This document shows, one piece after another, positions 8,120-16,464 of a stretch of 42,610 bases of DNA. Source of the stretch: Oscillochloris sp. (GTDB lineage Bacteria; Chloroflexota; Chloroflexia; Chloroflexales; Chloroflexaceae); the NCBI GenBank assembly GCA_012032775.1, contig JAAUQO010000023.1, positions 1-42,610 on the forward strand, written 5' to 3'. Under the pieces are notes generated by a model, which was given only the letters and a program-made list of their open reading frames with translations, did not search any database and was not told the DNA's origin. The stretch's first letter is position 1. Each line of letters begins with the position of its first letter. The position numbers and the translations under genes were made by a program.

Positions 8120-9898
8120 TTATTCCGCGAATCGCACCAGCACCGAGGCGATATTGTCTTCGCCGCCGGCCTGATTGGCGGCCGAAATCAGGTCGGCGCA
8201 GATACGCTGCGGATCGTCGGTACGCCCAATGATACGCTCCATCTCGGCGTCGCGGGTCATCTCCCACTGGCCGTCGGAGCAGAGCAGCAACGCATCGCCG
8301 GGACGCATCCGCTCGCTGAAGACATCAACCTCGACATCGGACTTATCGCCGAGCGAGCGCAGCACCGCATTCCGCTGCGGATGCGTATAGATGTCCTCGT
8401 CGGCGATCTGGCCGAGATCGACCAGTCGCATCACCAGCGAATGATCTTTGCTGATCCGGCGAAGTTTGCCGTCCCGATACAGATACGTACGACTGTCGCC
8501 GACGTTTCCGACAATCGCCCGATCACCGATCAGCAACGCCATGGTGATCGTGGCGCCCATATCGTTGCCCTGGCTGTTGCCTTCGTCGATAATGGCCTGA
8601 TTGGCGCGCAAAACGGCTCGACGCACCAGATCGCGGGCGGCGTCTTCGGCATACAGTTCATCGGGGCCGATCGCGCGGGTGAGATACTCGCCCAGGATTA
8701 CCTCGGCGGCGCCGCGTACAGCCAGCCCGCTCGCAACCTCGCCGGCGGCGTGGCCGCCCATGCCGTCGGAGACAATATAGACACCCCAGCCATGGAGCTG
8801 ACCGTCGTTATTTAGGCTCAGGTTCAGGGTAAAATAGCTGTCTTCGTTGTGATCGCGCACAATTCCGGTGTCGGTCGCAGCTCCAACGAGTTGGCGCAGC
8901 GCTGTCGGACGGGTGCGATCGGCGAGCATCTGTTCGAACTGTTCGGCGAGTTCGTGGGCAGTGGTAAGCGTGCCGGTGCGCAGGCCGCGCAACAATTGCG
9001 GCAGTTTGTATTCGGCAGCTTCGGCGTTGTCTTCGTCGAGGCGCTGCGTCGTACGAGGCGTGGCGGTGAGCTGTTCGAGCAGTTCGGCCAGGGCGTTCAG
9101 ATCGGACTTGACGGCGGCCGCATAGCCATCGTCGGGGATGCGGCGCAGGCCGGGCACATCGCGCAGGCGTGCCACCCCGCCGGCGAGTGGTTCGACATCG
9201 GCGGGTGTGATTGGGCCGAGGGCCATGTCGCGCTGATGCAAGGCCGCCACAAGGCGCGCCAGGCTTAGCCCAACTGCGAGGGCCGTCGTTTCGTCGAGCG
9301 GTACTTCGATCGCGGTACGCCCACTATCGTGCAGCAGAGTCAGGGCACGATCACCGGCGACGACATGATCCCAGACTTCGGGCAGTTGGGCGCGCAACGG
9401 CTCGCCATCGATGGTTGTGATCAGCGCCGGACCCGAGTCGACGCCGGCGGAACCAAGCACCCCGCGATAGTTGCGTTGCTCCAGAGCGGCACCGCAATCC
9501 ATACAGAACGACTCACCGGCTTCATTTGCCGTCGAGCCGCAGGCCCAGCACTGGCGCCAGGGTTGCGTATCCCGCACCATCACCCGGCCCTCGGCCGGCG
9601 CGTCGGCGGACAACGCATACCGTTCGGCAAACAGCGTCGGCCCCGCAGCATCATTCGGCGGAGTGGTGTTATCTTCCATCATTTCTTCCTCCTGGGCAGC
9701 GGCATGAGCCGAATCGTCCAGCGGTGCGAGCGGGCCGGTAGTGCCGGTAGCTGCGGGCGGCTCGGAATCGACCAATGAGGCGACAAGCCAGGCGTGATCA
9801 TCGGCGCTGGGATGAAACGCCGGCAACGGCGCGGCACAGTTGAAGCAGAAACGAGCGCTATTGCGGTTGGTTGCGCCGCACGAGTTGCAGGTCGGCAT
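8120..9898 (-). CDS. PP2C-type phosphatase with two zinc ribbons and a kinase-like central region
   Basis: A 592-residue protein. It has two Cys4 zinc ribbons (Cys 4/7/18/21 and 117/120/132/135), a central region (about 180-330) and a C-terminal PP2C/PPM phosphatase domain (about 340-592). The phosphatase motifs are complete: HNEDSY, VSDGMGGHAAGE, NVGDSRTYLY, CSDGQWEM and GGEDNIASVLV, supplying the metal-binding aspartates. The central region resembles a degenerate kinase C-lobe: LVAALHQRDMALGPITPADV recalls the HRDxKPxN loop with catalytic residues lost, then RLRDVPG and KSDLNALAELLEQLTA recall DFG and the SDIYSLG helix. GGAGGAAGG just upstream selects the ATG at 9898 over a longer frame. 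It probably dephosphorylates substrates of the adjacent kinase. Confidence 0.9.
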   Translation of the reverse strand: MPTCNSCGATNRNSARFCFNCAAPLPAFHPSADDHAWLVASLVDSEPPAATGTTGPLAPLDDSAHAAAQEEEMMEDNTTPPNDAAGPTLFAERYALSADAPAEGRVMVRDTQPWRQCWACGSTANEAGESFCMDCGAALEQRNYRGVLGSAGVDSGPALITTIDGEPLRAQLPEVWDHVVAGDRALTLLHDSGRTAIEVPLDETTALAVGLSLARLVAALHQRDMALGPITPADVEPLAGGVARLRDVPGLRRIPDDGYAAAVKSDLNALAELLEQLTATPRTTQRLDEDNAEAAEYKLPQLLRGLRTGTLTTAHELAEQFEQMLADRTRPTALRQLVGAATDTGIVRDHNEDSYFTLNLSLNNDGQLHGWGVYIVSDGMGGHAAGEVASGLAVRGAAEVILGEYLTRAIGPDELYAEDAARDLVRRAVLRANQAIIDEGNSQGNDMGATITMALLIGDRAIVGNVGDSRTYLYRDGKLRRISKDHSLVMRLVDLGQIADEDIYTHPQRNAVLRSLGDKSDVEVDVFSERMRPGDALLLCSDGQWEMTRDAEMERIIGRTDDPQRICADLISAANQAGGEDNIASVLVRFAE

Positions 9899-9988
9899 CG
9901 CCTTCCTCCAAAATGCAAAAACCAAAAGCGAACAACTTCACCGTTCCGTGAGCCTACGTGTTACGCCCAACAGCCCACGCTCGCTGTC

Positions 9989-11272
9989 TTATCCCTGCGG
10001 CGTTGTGGTCTCGCCGGCGACGCGTGCGATCACCACACTGATATTGTCGCGGCCGCCGCGCCGATTGGCCAGTGCGATCAACTGTTCAGCCAGCCGCGCC
10101 GGATCAGTCTCGGTTTCGACCATATGGCTCAACTCCGCATCTTCGACGTGATTGGTCAATCCATCGGAGCAGAGCACAATTACGTCGCCGACGGCAAGTG
10201 ATTGGCTGCGCAAATCAACCTCGATCGTTGGATCTGCGCCCAGCGAGCGATAAATCATATTCCGCTGCGGATGCACGCGGGCCTCTTCCGGAGTGAGTTG
10301 GCCGATATCGACAAGCCGTGCCACGATACTATGATCGTGGGTAAGCTGCATAAGCGGGTTGGCGTCGCCATTGACGCCGGCCGGATTGATCAGATAGGCT
10401 CGACTATCGCCGACATGGGCGATATGCGCGCGGCGTTCGGTGAGCAATGCGATCGTCAGTGTTGTGCCCATACCCTGTTGCGGGCCGGCCTTGTGGGCGG
10501 CCGCGTAGATGCGCTGGTTCGCCTGTTGAACCGTTCGATTCAACAAGGCATGCCAATCCTCGTCATTGGCCGGTACCCCATGTTCAAGCGCAGCGCGCAA
10601 GGCCTGTTTGATGGTTTCACTGGCCCACTGCGAGGCGACATCACCGGCGGCGTGGCCGCCCATGCCGTCGGCAACCAGCAAAAGCGTACCGATGGTGCCG
10701 TCGGCGGTGGAGAACTCGCCGCTGTAGCAGGTATCTTCATTCACCTGCCGCACCATCCCGCGATCACTGCGGGCGACAACGGCGAGGTTCAGCCGCGGCG
10801 GCGTGCGGGGTGCGCCGGTTGCGCCGGCGGCCAGTGACGTACCACATGCAATACAATATTTTGCCGCAGCCCGATTGCCGCGCCCGCAAACCCCGCATGG
10901 GCGCACCGATGCACGCATGGCCGGCAGCCGCCCGGTGATGCGGACGGTCTCACGGCCGATGGCGATCTGCTCGGCGAGGCTATTGAGAATACGCGACAAC
11001 TCGCGGATCGCTTCGGCGGCCTGATCGCGGGCCACACCCTCGGCGCTCTCCAGCCGGCGGCGCCAGTAGGCGACACCATTCTCAACCAGGTTCAGCAGTT
11101 CGCGCAGGCTAAGGGTATCGGCCGAGATGCGCAAGCGCCCGCTGCCGGGCAGCATCACCTCGTCGGACGCCGCATCAACCACGACCGCAGCGCCGCAGCG
11201 CGTACAAAAGCGGGCGGTCGGCAACAACGGCGCACCACAGGCGGCACAAGTTCGGGTGGCATCGCTAATCAA
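9989..11272 (-). CDS. PP2C-type phosphatase with two zinc ribbons
   Basis: A 427-residue protein and the first gene of the minus operon. Residues 9-26 form one Cys4 zinc ribbon; a helical region follows (about 50-115, AVEGVARDQAAEAIRELSRIL type), then a second ribbon (PCGVCG...YCIACG), and the PP2C domain fills the C-terminal 250 residues with VNEDTCYSG, VADGMGGHAAGD, GMGTTLTIALL, HVGDSRAYL, CSDGLTNHV and GGRDNISVV. All metal-binding positions look intact. The start is a TTG (11270-11272) preceded by GAGGGG at 11281-11286 with 8 nt spacing; no in-frame ATG fits as well. It differs from the downstream PP2C in lacking the kinase-like middle. Two phosphatases beside one kinase suggests distinct substrates, which is inference. 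Confidence 0.9.
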   Translation of the reverse strand: MISDATRTCAACGAPLLPTARFCTRCGAAVVVDAASDEVMLPGSGRLRISADTLSLRELLNLVENGVAYWRRRLESAEGVARDQAAEAIRELSRILNSLAEQIAIGRETVRITGRLPAMRASVRPCGVCGRGNRAAAKYCIACGTSLAAGATGAPRTPPRLNLAVVARSDRGMVRQVNEDTCYSGEFSTADGTIGTLLLVADGMGGHAAGDVASQWASETIKQALRAALEHGVPANDEDWHALLNRTVQQANQRIYAAAHKAGPQQGMGTTLTIALLTERRAHIAHVGDSRAYLINPAGVNGDANPLMQLTHDHSIVARLVDIGQLTPEEARVHPQRNMIYRSLGADPTIEVDLRSQSLAVGDVIVLCSDGLTNHVEDAELSHMVETETDPARLAEQLIALANRRGGRDNISVVIARVAGETTTPQG

Positions 11273-11457
11273 CGCGACAACCCCTCGTCAGGTCGTGGAG
11301 AGAATTGATCGCTCACGGTTTTGCACTGCATCTCCGGCTCCTCTGGCGGCGACGTTCCGGTGCTAAGACGACGGAAATTCGGCGCAGGATGCGCCTACAA
11401 GTTGCATTCAACGGTGAGCTATACTATCTAAAAGAGGCGAAAATTGGGGCCAGCCTG

Positions 11458-11488
11458 ATTATAGCATAGGAGCTACGGCGCGTGTCTA
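11458..11488 (-). promoter_or_regulatory. Candidate promoter of the minus-strand signalling operon
   Basis: On the minus strand TATAAT (11463-11458) is preceded at 19 bp by TAGACA (11488-11483). It would overlap the start region of the divergent FHA-ABC gene and give a leader of about 180 nt before the first PP2C gene. The spacing is long, so this is tentative. Confidence 0.35.
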
Positions 11489-14079
11489 CCCCCTCTGCAC
11501 TCTGTATTCATTGCGGGCAACCGCTTAATCGGGCCGATGCTCGGTTTTGTACCCATTGCGGCAAGGCGCAGGTTCACGCTGCGCCGGCCAATGCTCCGGC
11601 GGCGACTGCGGCCCTTGGCGCGGCGACTCTGCATCTGCAGGAGGAAGGCCAGAGCCGCGATCTTACGCTTGCCGACAAGCAGATCAGCCTTGGTCGCGCC
11701 GCCGACAACGATATTGTCTGTACGTCGCGCTTCGTCTCCGGACGCCATGCCCGGATCGAGCCGCTCGGTGTGAGCCACCGGATCGTCGATCTGGGTTCGA
11801 CCAACGGCATGCTTTACGAGGGCCGGCGGGTTGCGCAGCACGATCTGGCCGACGGCGACGTGATCCGGATCGGCGATCCGGCCAGCGGCAGCTTTGTGAC
11901 GCTGACGTACCATAATTCGGCGGCGCAGCGTGCGCCACAGGCAGCGCAGGTTTCCCACAGCTACCCGCTCGATCCGAACGACCCCCAGATCACGATCGGC
12001 CGCGTTGGCTGCGACGTGGTGCTCGATAATCCGCAGGTGTCGCGCTTTCATGCCCAGATCGATCGGGCGCCGGGCGGCGGGGCGATTCTGCGTGACGCCG
12101 GCTCAACCAACGGCTCCTTTGTGAATGGGCAACGGATCAGCGCGCCACAGCAATTGAACGCCGGTGACGTGATTCAGGTCGGTCCATTCAAACTGGTCTA
12201 CAATCTCGCCAGCCTCGATCAATACGATCAGCGCGGCGCCCTACGGATCGACGCCACCGGCCTGACTCGTCGCGTGACCTACAAAAGCAAGCAGCGGATT
12301 ATTCTGCACGATGTCTCGATCAGCATCGCGCCCCGCGAGTTTGTGGCTCTGGTGGGTGGATCGGGGGCCGGCAAAAGCACCTTGATGAAGGCGCTCTGCG
12401 GCTATTTACCGGCCGACGGCGGCACGCTACGGGTGAACGGCGACGATTTCTATCGCAACTTCGACGCCTATCGCACCATGCTGGGTTATGTGCCGCAGGA
12501 CGACATTCTGCATCGCGGCTTGCCGGTGAACCGGGCACTTGACTACACGGCTCGTATGCGACTGCCGACCGATACTTCGGATCAGGAGATCGAGGCGAAT
12601 ATCGACCGGGTGCTGGAAGATGTCGAGATGAGCGGGCATCGCAGCGCCCGGATCGACGATCTTTCCGGCGGCCAGCGCAAGCGTGTCAGCATCGGCGCGG
12701 AGTTGTTGGCCGAGCCGAGTCTGTTTTTTCTTGATGAACCGACCTCCGGCCTCGATCCGGGCCTGGAGAAGAAAATGATGTACACCATGCGCCGCCTGGC
12801 CGACAGCGGGCGCACGGTAGTGCTGGTGACCCACGCCACGGCGAACATCAAGGAGTGCGACCATGTGGCGTTTATGGCGGCGGGCCGCCTGGTATTTTTC
12901 GGGCCGCCGGCCGAGGCCCTGAGCTACTTCGGAGTTGCCGATTTTGCCGATATTTATACCAAACTGGAGAACCCGAAAGGCCCGAATGCGCCGCTCGAGC
13001 CACAGAGTGCCGTGGTGCAGCGCGATCTGAGTGAAGAGTATACCCGCTGGCGGGCGGCACATACGCAGGGCGAGCCGACCCTGGCTGAACTCTGGGAACA
13101 GAAGTACCGGCGCTCGGAGCCATACCGGCGCTATGTGGCCGAACGCTTGCAGCAGGCGCCGGCCGGGCCGGTTGTGGCCGCAACACCAACCCAAATCCGC
13201 ACCACGAAAGTGTCGCCGTTGCGTCAGTTGGCGATCCTGACCCGGCGCTATATCGACATAACGCGCAATGATGGGCGTAACCTGTTGATCTTGCTGTTGC
13301 AGGCGCCGCTGATCGCGGTATTGCTTTTGTTGGTGGCCCGCAGCGATGCGCTGACCGGAGTGCAGGCGATCGACTTGATTCAGCGTGGCGAAGCGAAGAA
13401 AGTGCTGTTCATGCTGGCAACGGTGAGTGTCTGGTTCGGGATTATCAATGCCGCCCGCGAGATCACAAAGGAGCTACCGATCTACCGGCGCGAGCGATTG
13501 GTGAATTTGCGCATCGTTCCATATCTGGCCTCTAAGGTGGCGGTTCTTAGCCTACTGATCCTGTTGCAAACGGCGGTGCTGGTCGGCATACTGGCGCTGA
13601 AGGTGCAATTCCCGGCCGATACCGGGCTTGTGTTGCCGGCGCTGCTGGAAGGGTTTGTCACCCTGGGGCTCAGCGCATTTGCCGGCACGGCGCTGGGATT
13701 ACTGATCAGCGCCGCCGCCGACAGTGGTGATCGCGCGATCAGCATCGTGCCGCTGGCATTGATCCCGCAGATTCTTTTCGCGGGGTTGATCTTTGCGATT
13801 GAGGGGTTGGCCGAGCCGCTTTCATGGCTGACGATCAGTCGCTGGTCGATGGATGGATTAGGGGCGAGTATGAATTTGAACGCGCTTTGTAACCTGCCGA
13901 ACACCGACGATCGCGGTGGCGTGCCGCCGGGATGTACGCCGAATTTCCTGGAGATCGAGGCGGCTTACAGCCATACACCGGGACACCTGCTTGGGCGTTG
14001 GGCGATCCTGTTGGTATACGCACTGGTGTGTCTTGCGATCACCGCATGGCTGTTGCGCCGGCGCGATCGACAGGTTTAG
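11482..14079 (+). CDS. Zinc-ribbon, double-FHA, ABC transporter (ATPase and permease fused)
   Basis: An 865-residue protein with a Cys4 zinc ribbon (Cys 8/11/23/26), two FHA domains (about 50-125 with ISLGRAADND, SGRHARIE and DLGSTNGM; about 165-245 with ITIGRVGCDV, VSRFHAQID and AGSTNGSF), an ABCG-like ATPase (about 265-500: Walker A GGSGAGKST near 292, signature LSGGQRKRV near 394, Walker B LFFLDEP) and a C-terminal ABC2-type permease with about six hydrophobic segments. It is a half-transporter, probably an exporter, whose activity may be tuned by phosphothreonine partners. The start is GTG with TAGGAG at 11467-11472. It is divergent from the kinase/phosphatase operon and shares its ribbon type, so a functional link is likely. 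The substrate is unknown. Confidence 0.9.
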   Translation: MSTPSALCIHCGQPLNRADARFCTHCGKAQVHAAPANAPAATAALGAATLHLQEEGQSRDLTLADKQISLGRAADNDIVCTSRFVSGRHARIEPLGVSHRIVDLGSTNGMLYEGRRVAQHDLADGDVIRIGDPASGSFVTLTYHNSAAQRAPQAAQVSHSYPLDPNDPQITIGRVGCDVVLDNPQVSRFHAQIDRAPGGGAILRDAGSTNGSFVNGQRISAPQQLNAGDVIQVGPFKLVYNLASLDQYDQRGALRIDATGLTRRVTYKSKQRIILHDVSISIAPREFVALVGGSGAGKSTLMKALCGYLPADGGTLRVNGDDFYRNFDAYRTMLGYVPQDDILHRGLPVNRALDYTARMRLPTDTSDQEIEANIDRVLEDVEMSGHRSARIDDLSGGQRKRVSIGAELLAEPSLFFLDEPTSGLDPGLEKKMMYTMRRLADSGRTVVLVTHATANIKECDHVAFMAAGRLVFFGPPAEALSYFGVADFADIYTKLENPKGPNAPLEPQSAVVQRDLSEEYTRWRAAHTQGEPTLAELWEQKYRRSEPYRRYVAERLQQAPAGPVVAATPTQIRTTKVSPLRQLAILTRRYIDITRNDGRNLLILLLQAPLIAVLLLLVARSDALTGVQAIDLIQRGEAKKVLFMLATVSVWFGIINAAREITKELPIYRRERLVNLRIVPYLASKVAVLSLLILLQTAVLVGILALKVQFPADTGLVLPALLEGFVTLGLSAFAGTALGLLISAAADSGDRAISIVPLALIPQILFAGLIFAIEGLAEPLSWLTISRWSMDGLGASMNLNALCNLPNTDDRGGVPPGCTPNFLEIEAAYSHTPGHLLGRWAILLVYALVCLAITAWLLRRRDRQV

Positions 14080-14259
14080 GAACCGCTTGTGGTTGTTGCA
14101 TTCATGCCTGATCGGCACTGCGACAACCCGCGCTGGAAATGTGAATTATTGTTTATAATCACAAAAGGCGGTTTCTGCATCCTGTGCAACAGAATCCTGT
14201 TTTTCGCCTAACATGGCGATATAATGCGGATATAGCGTAAGCCAATTCTGTGCATGCCC
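14080..14259. other. AT-rich intergenic region
   Basis: No gene is seen between the ABC transporter and the XRE regulator. The stretch is AT-rich. It contains an imperfect dyad around 14141-14161 (GTGAATTAT...ATAATCAC with one bulge) and TATAAT-like boxes at 14153 and 14220 that lack good -35 partners. Confidence 0.4.
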
Positions 14260-14289
14260 TTGACAGCCTGATTCTGTGTGGAGTATAAT
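14260..14289 (+). promoter_or_regulatory. Consensus promoter of the XRE-cupin regulator
   Basis: TTGACA at 14260-14265 and TATAAT at 14284-14289 with an 18-bp spacer match the housekeeping consensus exactly. Transcription should start near 14296, leaving a leader of about 80 nt. Confidence 0.8.
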
Positions 14290-14312
14290 CCAAAGGGATT
14301 TTAGTAAATGCT

Positions 14313-14329
14313 GGGGGCAACATGCCCCC
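14313..14329 (+). promoter_or_regulatory. Dyad in the XRE leader, candidate operator
   Basis: GGGGGCA at 14313-14319 and TGCCCCC at 14323-14329 form a perfect 7-bp dyad with a 3-nt centre, about 17-34 nt downstream of the predicted transcription start. XRE-cupin regulators often control their own gene, and this position would block transcription. It could equally act as an RNA hairpin, since TTTGCC follows. Confidence 0.4.
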
Positions 14330-14378
14330 TTTGCCATGCTTATGGCTCCGGCGGCGCATGGACGAAGGCGGTGAAGGA

Positions 14379-14924
14379 ATGTCGCTAGGGCAGAAAATCG
14401 GTCGCCTCCGCCAGGAGCGAGGGTTGACACTTCAGGAAGTTTCCGATGGTTCGGGCTTGACGCCCTCGTTTCTGAGTCGGTTGGAGCGCGATAAAGTCAA
14501 TATTTCGGTCGCGAATCTGCGTAAGCTGGCGCAATTTTTCAGCGTCCAGATGACGCACTTTTTTGAAGGCGAGGACAATCAACAGGTTGGGCAGGTGGTT
14601 GGTGTGGCCGACCGTATTCGGCTCAGTCTTGATGATGCACCCGTCCAGGTGTATTCGTTGTTGCCTCCCAATAGCGATCTGGAGACACGGCTGATCGAAG
14701 CGCGCCCCGGCGGCACGCACCAGGGATTTTCCGGCCGCGGCAGCCAGATGGTGCTGGTGTTGGAAGGGTGTGTGCGCTTTGTCCTGGGCGAAGAAGCGTA
14801 CGAACTCCAGTCCGGCGACACGCTCTTCTATCGCGATGATGTTGCGCATAGCTGGACGAATATCGGTGAGGCGCCGGCATCGGTTCTCGCTGTGAGTGCC
14901 TTGAACAGCCGTGACGATCGTTGA
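14379..14924 (+). CDS. XRE-family regulator with cupin sensor domain
   Basis: A 181-residue transcription regulator. Residues 5-60 form an XRE helix-turn-helix (GQKIGRLRQERGLTLQEVS, then SGLTPSFLSRLERDK), and residues about 100-178 form a cupin_2 barrel (ARPGGTHQGF, VLEGCVRFVLGEE, SGDTLFYRDDVAHSWTN) that usually binds a small metabolite. Some family members control amino-acid, polyamine or sulfur metabolism; the ligand here is not predictable. The frame is open upstream to 14322 with another ATG at 14358; 14379 is chosen because family members begin just before the helix-turn-helix, and AAGGCGG lies at 14365-14371. The gene has its own consensus promoter and a terminator, so it is monocistronic. 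Confidence 0.88.
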   Translation: MSLGQKIGRLRQERGLTLQEVSDGSGLTPSFLSRLERDKVNISVANLRKLAQFFSVQMTHFFEGEDNQQVGQVVGVADRIRLSLDDAPVQVYSLLPPNSDLETRLIEARPGGTHQGFSGRGSQMVLVLEGCVRFVLGEEAYELQSGDTLFYRDDVAHSWTNIGEAPASVLAVSALNSRDDR

Positions 14925-14971
14925 AGTTTGGGGTTCAGCCCTGATCCATGGTGTATGGGATGTCGGGAACG

Positions 14972-15005
14972 GGCGCGCAATCGCAACTGCGCGCCTTTTG
15001 TGTTT
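14972..15005 (+). terminator. Rho-independent terminator of the XRE gene
   Basis: A perfect 8-bp GC-rich stem (GGCGCGCA at 14972-14979, complement at 14988-14995) with an 8-nt loop, followed by TTTTGTGTTT. Confidence 0.8.
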
Positions 15006-15035
15006 CCTGGCTGTAAACTTGCTAGCTAAGTTGTT

Positions 15036-16349
15036 ATGACAATGCCAACCTTTCAAATACCGTGGCGAGCCATTGCCCGCTGGTTGTTGGTTTTCGCCGC
15101 GCTTTACGGCGTCGGATGGCTGTTATGGAGTGCGCGAAGTGCGCTGACTCCATTTCTTGTTGGTGTGATTCTGGCCTATTTGCTGTTGCCGCTGGTTAAT
15201 CGCTTCGATCGGAGCATGCCGCGTTGGGCGGCGATCCTGAGTGTCTATGTGCTTGGGATTGTGGTTGTGACGCTCTTTTTCAGCTTTCTGCTCCCGCCGC
15301 TGATCGATCAGGTGAATCAGTTGATCCGCTCGACGCCCTCGATCGACCAGTTGCAGCTCTGGGCCGATCAATTGATCGACGAGTATGAGCAACTCCTGGC
15401 AACGCTGCCGCCGGCAATCGAGGAACAGGTGCGCGCCGGAATCAGTTCTGCACTCAGCCAGGGACTCGATACAATTCGCTCGAACCTGGTTGATTATGTG
15501 CGCGGCCTCGGGACGTTTCTGGTCAATAGTGTGCTCTCGGTCGTCAATACAGTCACATTTTTGCTCGGTTTCTTTCTGATCCCCTTCTGGTTGTTCTATG
15601 TGTTGATGGACCATCAGAACGGGATCGAGACGATCGATAAGCTGATCTATCATCGCCTGCGGGCCGACTTCTGGGCGCTGATGACGATCATCGATAAGGT
15701 GTTCAGCGGGTATCTGCGCGGCCAGTTGATTCTTGGAACGGCGGTCGGCACTGCGGCCGGCGGCGGCTTGTTGATCCTGAGTATGTTCGGCCTGGAAGTA
15801 GATTATATCTTGTTGTTGGCGGTGATTGCCGGTATCACCGAGTTGGTGCCGGTGATTGGGCCGATTCTGGGCGCGATTCCGGCGGTTATTCTCGGCTTTA
15901 TCGACTCGCCGACCACTGGGATTGCGGTACTGATTCTGTATATCCTGATCCAGCAGTTGGAGAATAATTTCCTGGTGCCGCGGATCGTCGGTGAAAGTGT
16001 CGGGATTCATCCGGCGGTGCTGATGGTGTTGCTGGTGGTGTGTGCGCAGGTGTTCGGCTTACTTGGTGCCATCCTCTCCGCCCCGCTCGGCGCCGTTTCG
16101 CGCGATGTGTTGGCCTACCTGTTCGGTCGTCTGAGTGATCCGCCCCGGCCCGCCGGCCTGTTGCCCGACCGCTTGCGTGAGGTGATCACGCCGCCTTCGC
16201 CGGTAATGATTTCGCCGAAGCCGTTGAGCGACGAGGTGGTGACGACGGAGTTGCCGGGCGAGGATCTGGAGCAGGAATCACAGGCTGTGGCGCCGAAACC
16301 GGATCAATCCGAGCCGCGCGATAAGCCCGGTTCGCCGGAACCGGCATAG
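15036..16349 (+). CDS. AI-2E family transporter (PerM/UPF0118)
   Basis: A 437-residue membrane protein with the AI-2E family pattern: two N-terminal hydrophobic helices, a third helix and an amphipathic central segment (residues about 90-165), a tight cluster of helices with GTAVGTAAGGGLLILSMFGLEVDYILLLAVIAG and ELVPVIGPILGAIPAVI in parts, and IVGESVGIHPAVLMVLLVV near the C-terminal helices. Members include the autoinducer-2 exporter TqsA and Na+/H+ antiporters, so the substrate is open. The last 70 residues are a Pro/Glu-rich tail, probably cytoplasmic. No good Shine-Dalgarno sequence is seen before the ATG at 15036; a second in-frame ATG lies 6 nt later. The gene is bounded by terminators on both sides. 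Confidence 0.85.
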   Translation: MTMPTFQIPWRAIARWLLVFAALYGVGWLLWSARSALTPFLVGVILAYLLLPLVNRFDRSMPRWAAILSVYVLGIVVVTLFFSFLLPPLIDQVNQLIRSTPSIDQLQLWADQLIDEYEQLLATLPPAIEEQVRAGISSALSQGLDTIRSNLVDYVRGLGTFLVNSVLSVVNTVTFLLGFFLIPFWLFYVLMDHQNGIETIDKLIYHRLRADFWALMTIIDKVFSGYLRGQLILGTAVGTAAGGGLLILSMFGLEVDYILLLAVIAGITELVPVIGPILGAIPAVILGFIDSPTTGIAVLILYILIQQLENNFLVPRIVGESVGIHPAVLMVLLVVCAQVFGLLGAILSAPLGAVSRDVLAYLFGRLSDPPRPAGLLPDRLREVITPPSPVMISPKPLSDEVVTTELPGEDLEQESQAVAPKPDQSEPRDKPGSPEPA

Positions 16350-16353
16350 ATTC

Positions 16354-16409
16354 AATGCGGAATCCGGAATGCAACACGCAGAATGCGAACTGTAAACTGC
16401 AACATGCAA
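16354..16409. repeat. Degenerate heptanucleotide tandem repeat
   Basis: Eight consecutive 7-bp units in strict phase fill the gap between the AI-2E gene stop and its terminator. The consensus is roughly AATGCRR (units include AATGCGG, AATGCAA and ACTGCAA). The same family, in the other orientation, occurs at 30607-30634. Confidence 0.7.
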
Positions 16410-16447
16410 AAGCCGCTGTCGATAAATTTTCATCGACAGCGGCTTTT
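16408..16447. terminator. Strong bidirectional terminator
   Basis: A perfect 16-bp stem (16408-16423 with 16432-16447) with an 8-nt loop. The arms begin AAAA and end TTTT, so it works as an intrinsic terminator in both directions, between the AI-2E gene and the convergent HD-domain gene. Confidence 0.9.
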
Positions 16448-16464
16448 GTATCTGTGCGTCGGCC

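Noticed and set aside
7210-8232. 340-codon plus-strand frame opposite the kinase gene
   Set aside because: The kinase on the minus strand has all catalytic motifs; the plus frame spans its start and the next gene's end and has no recognisable domain.
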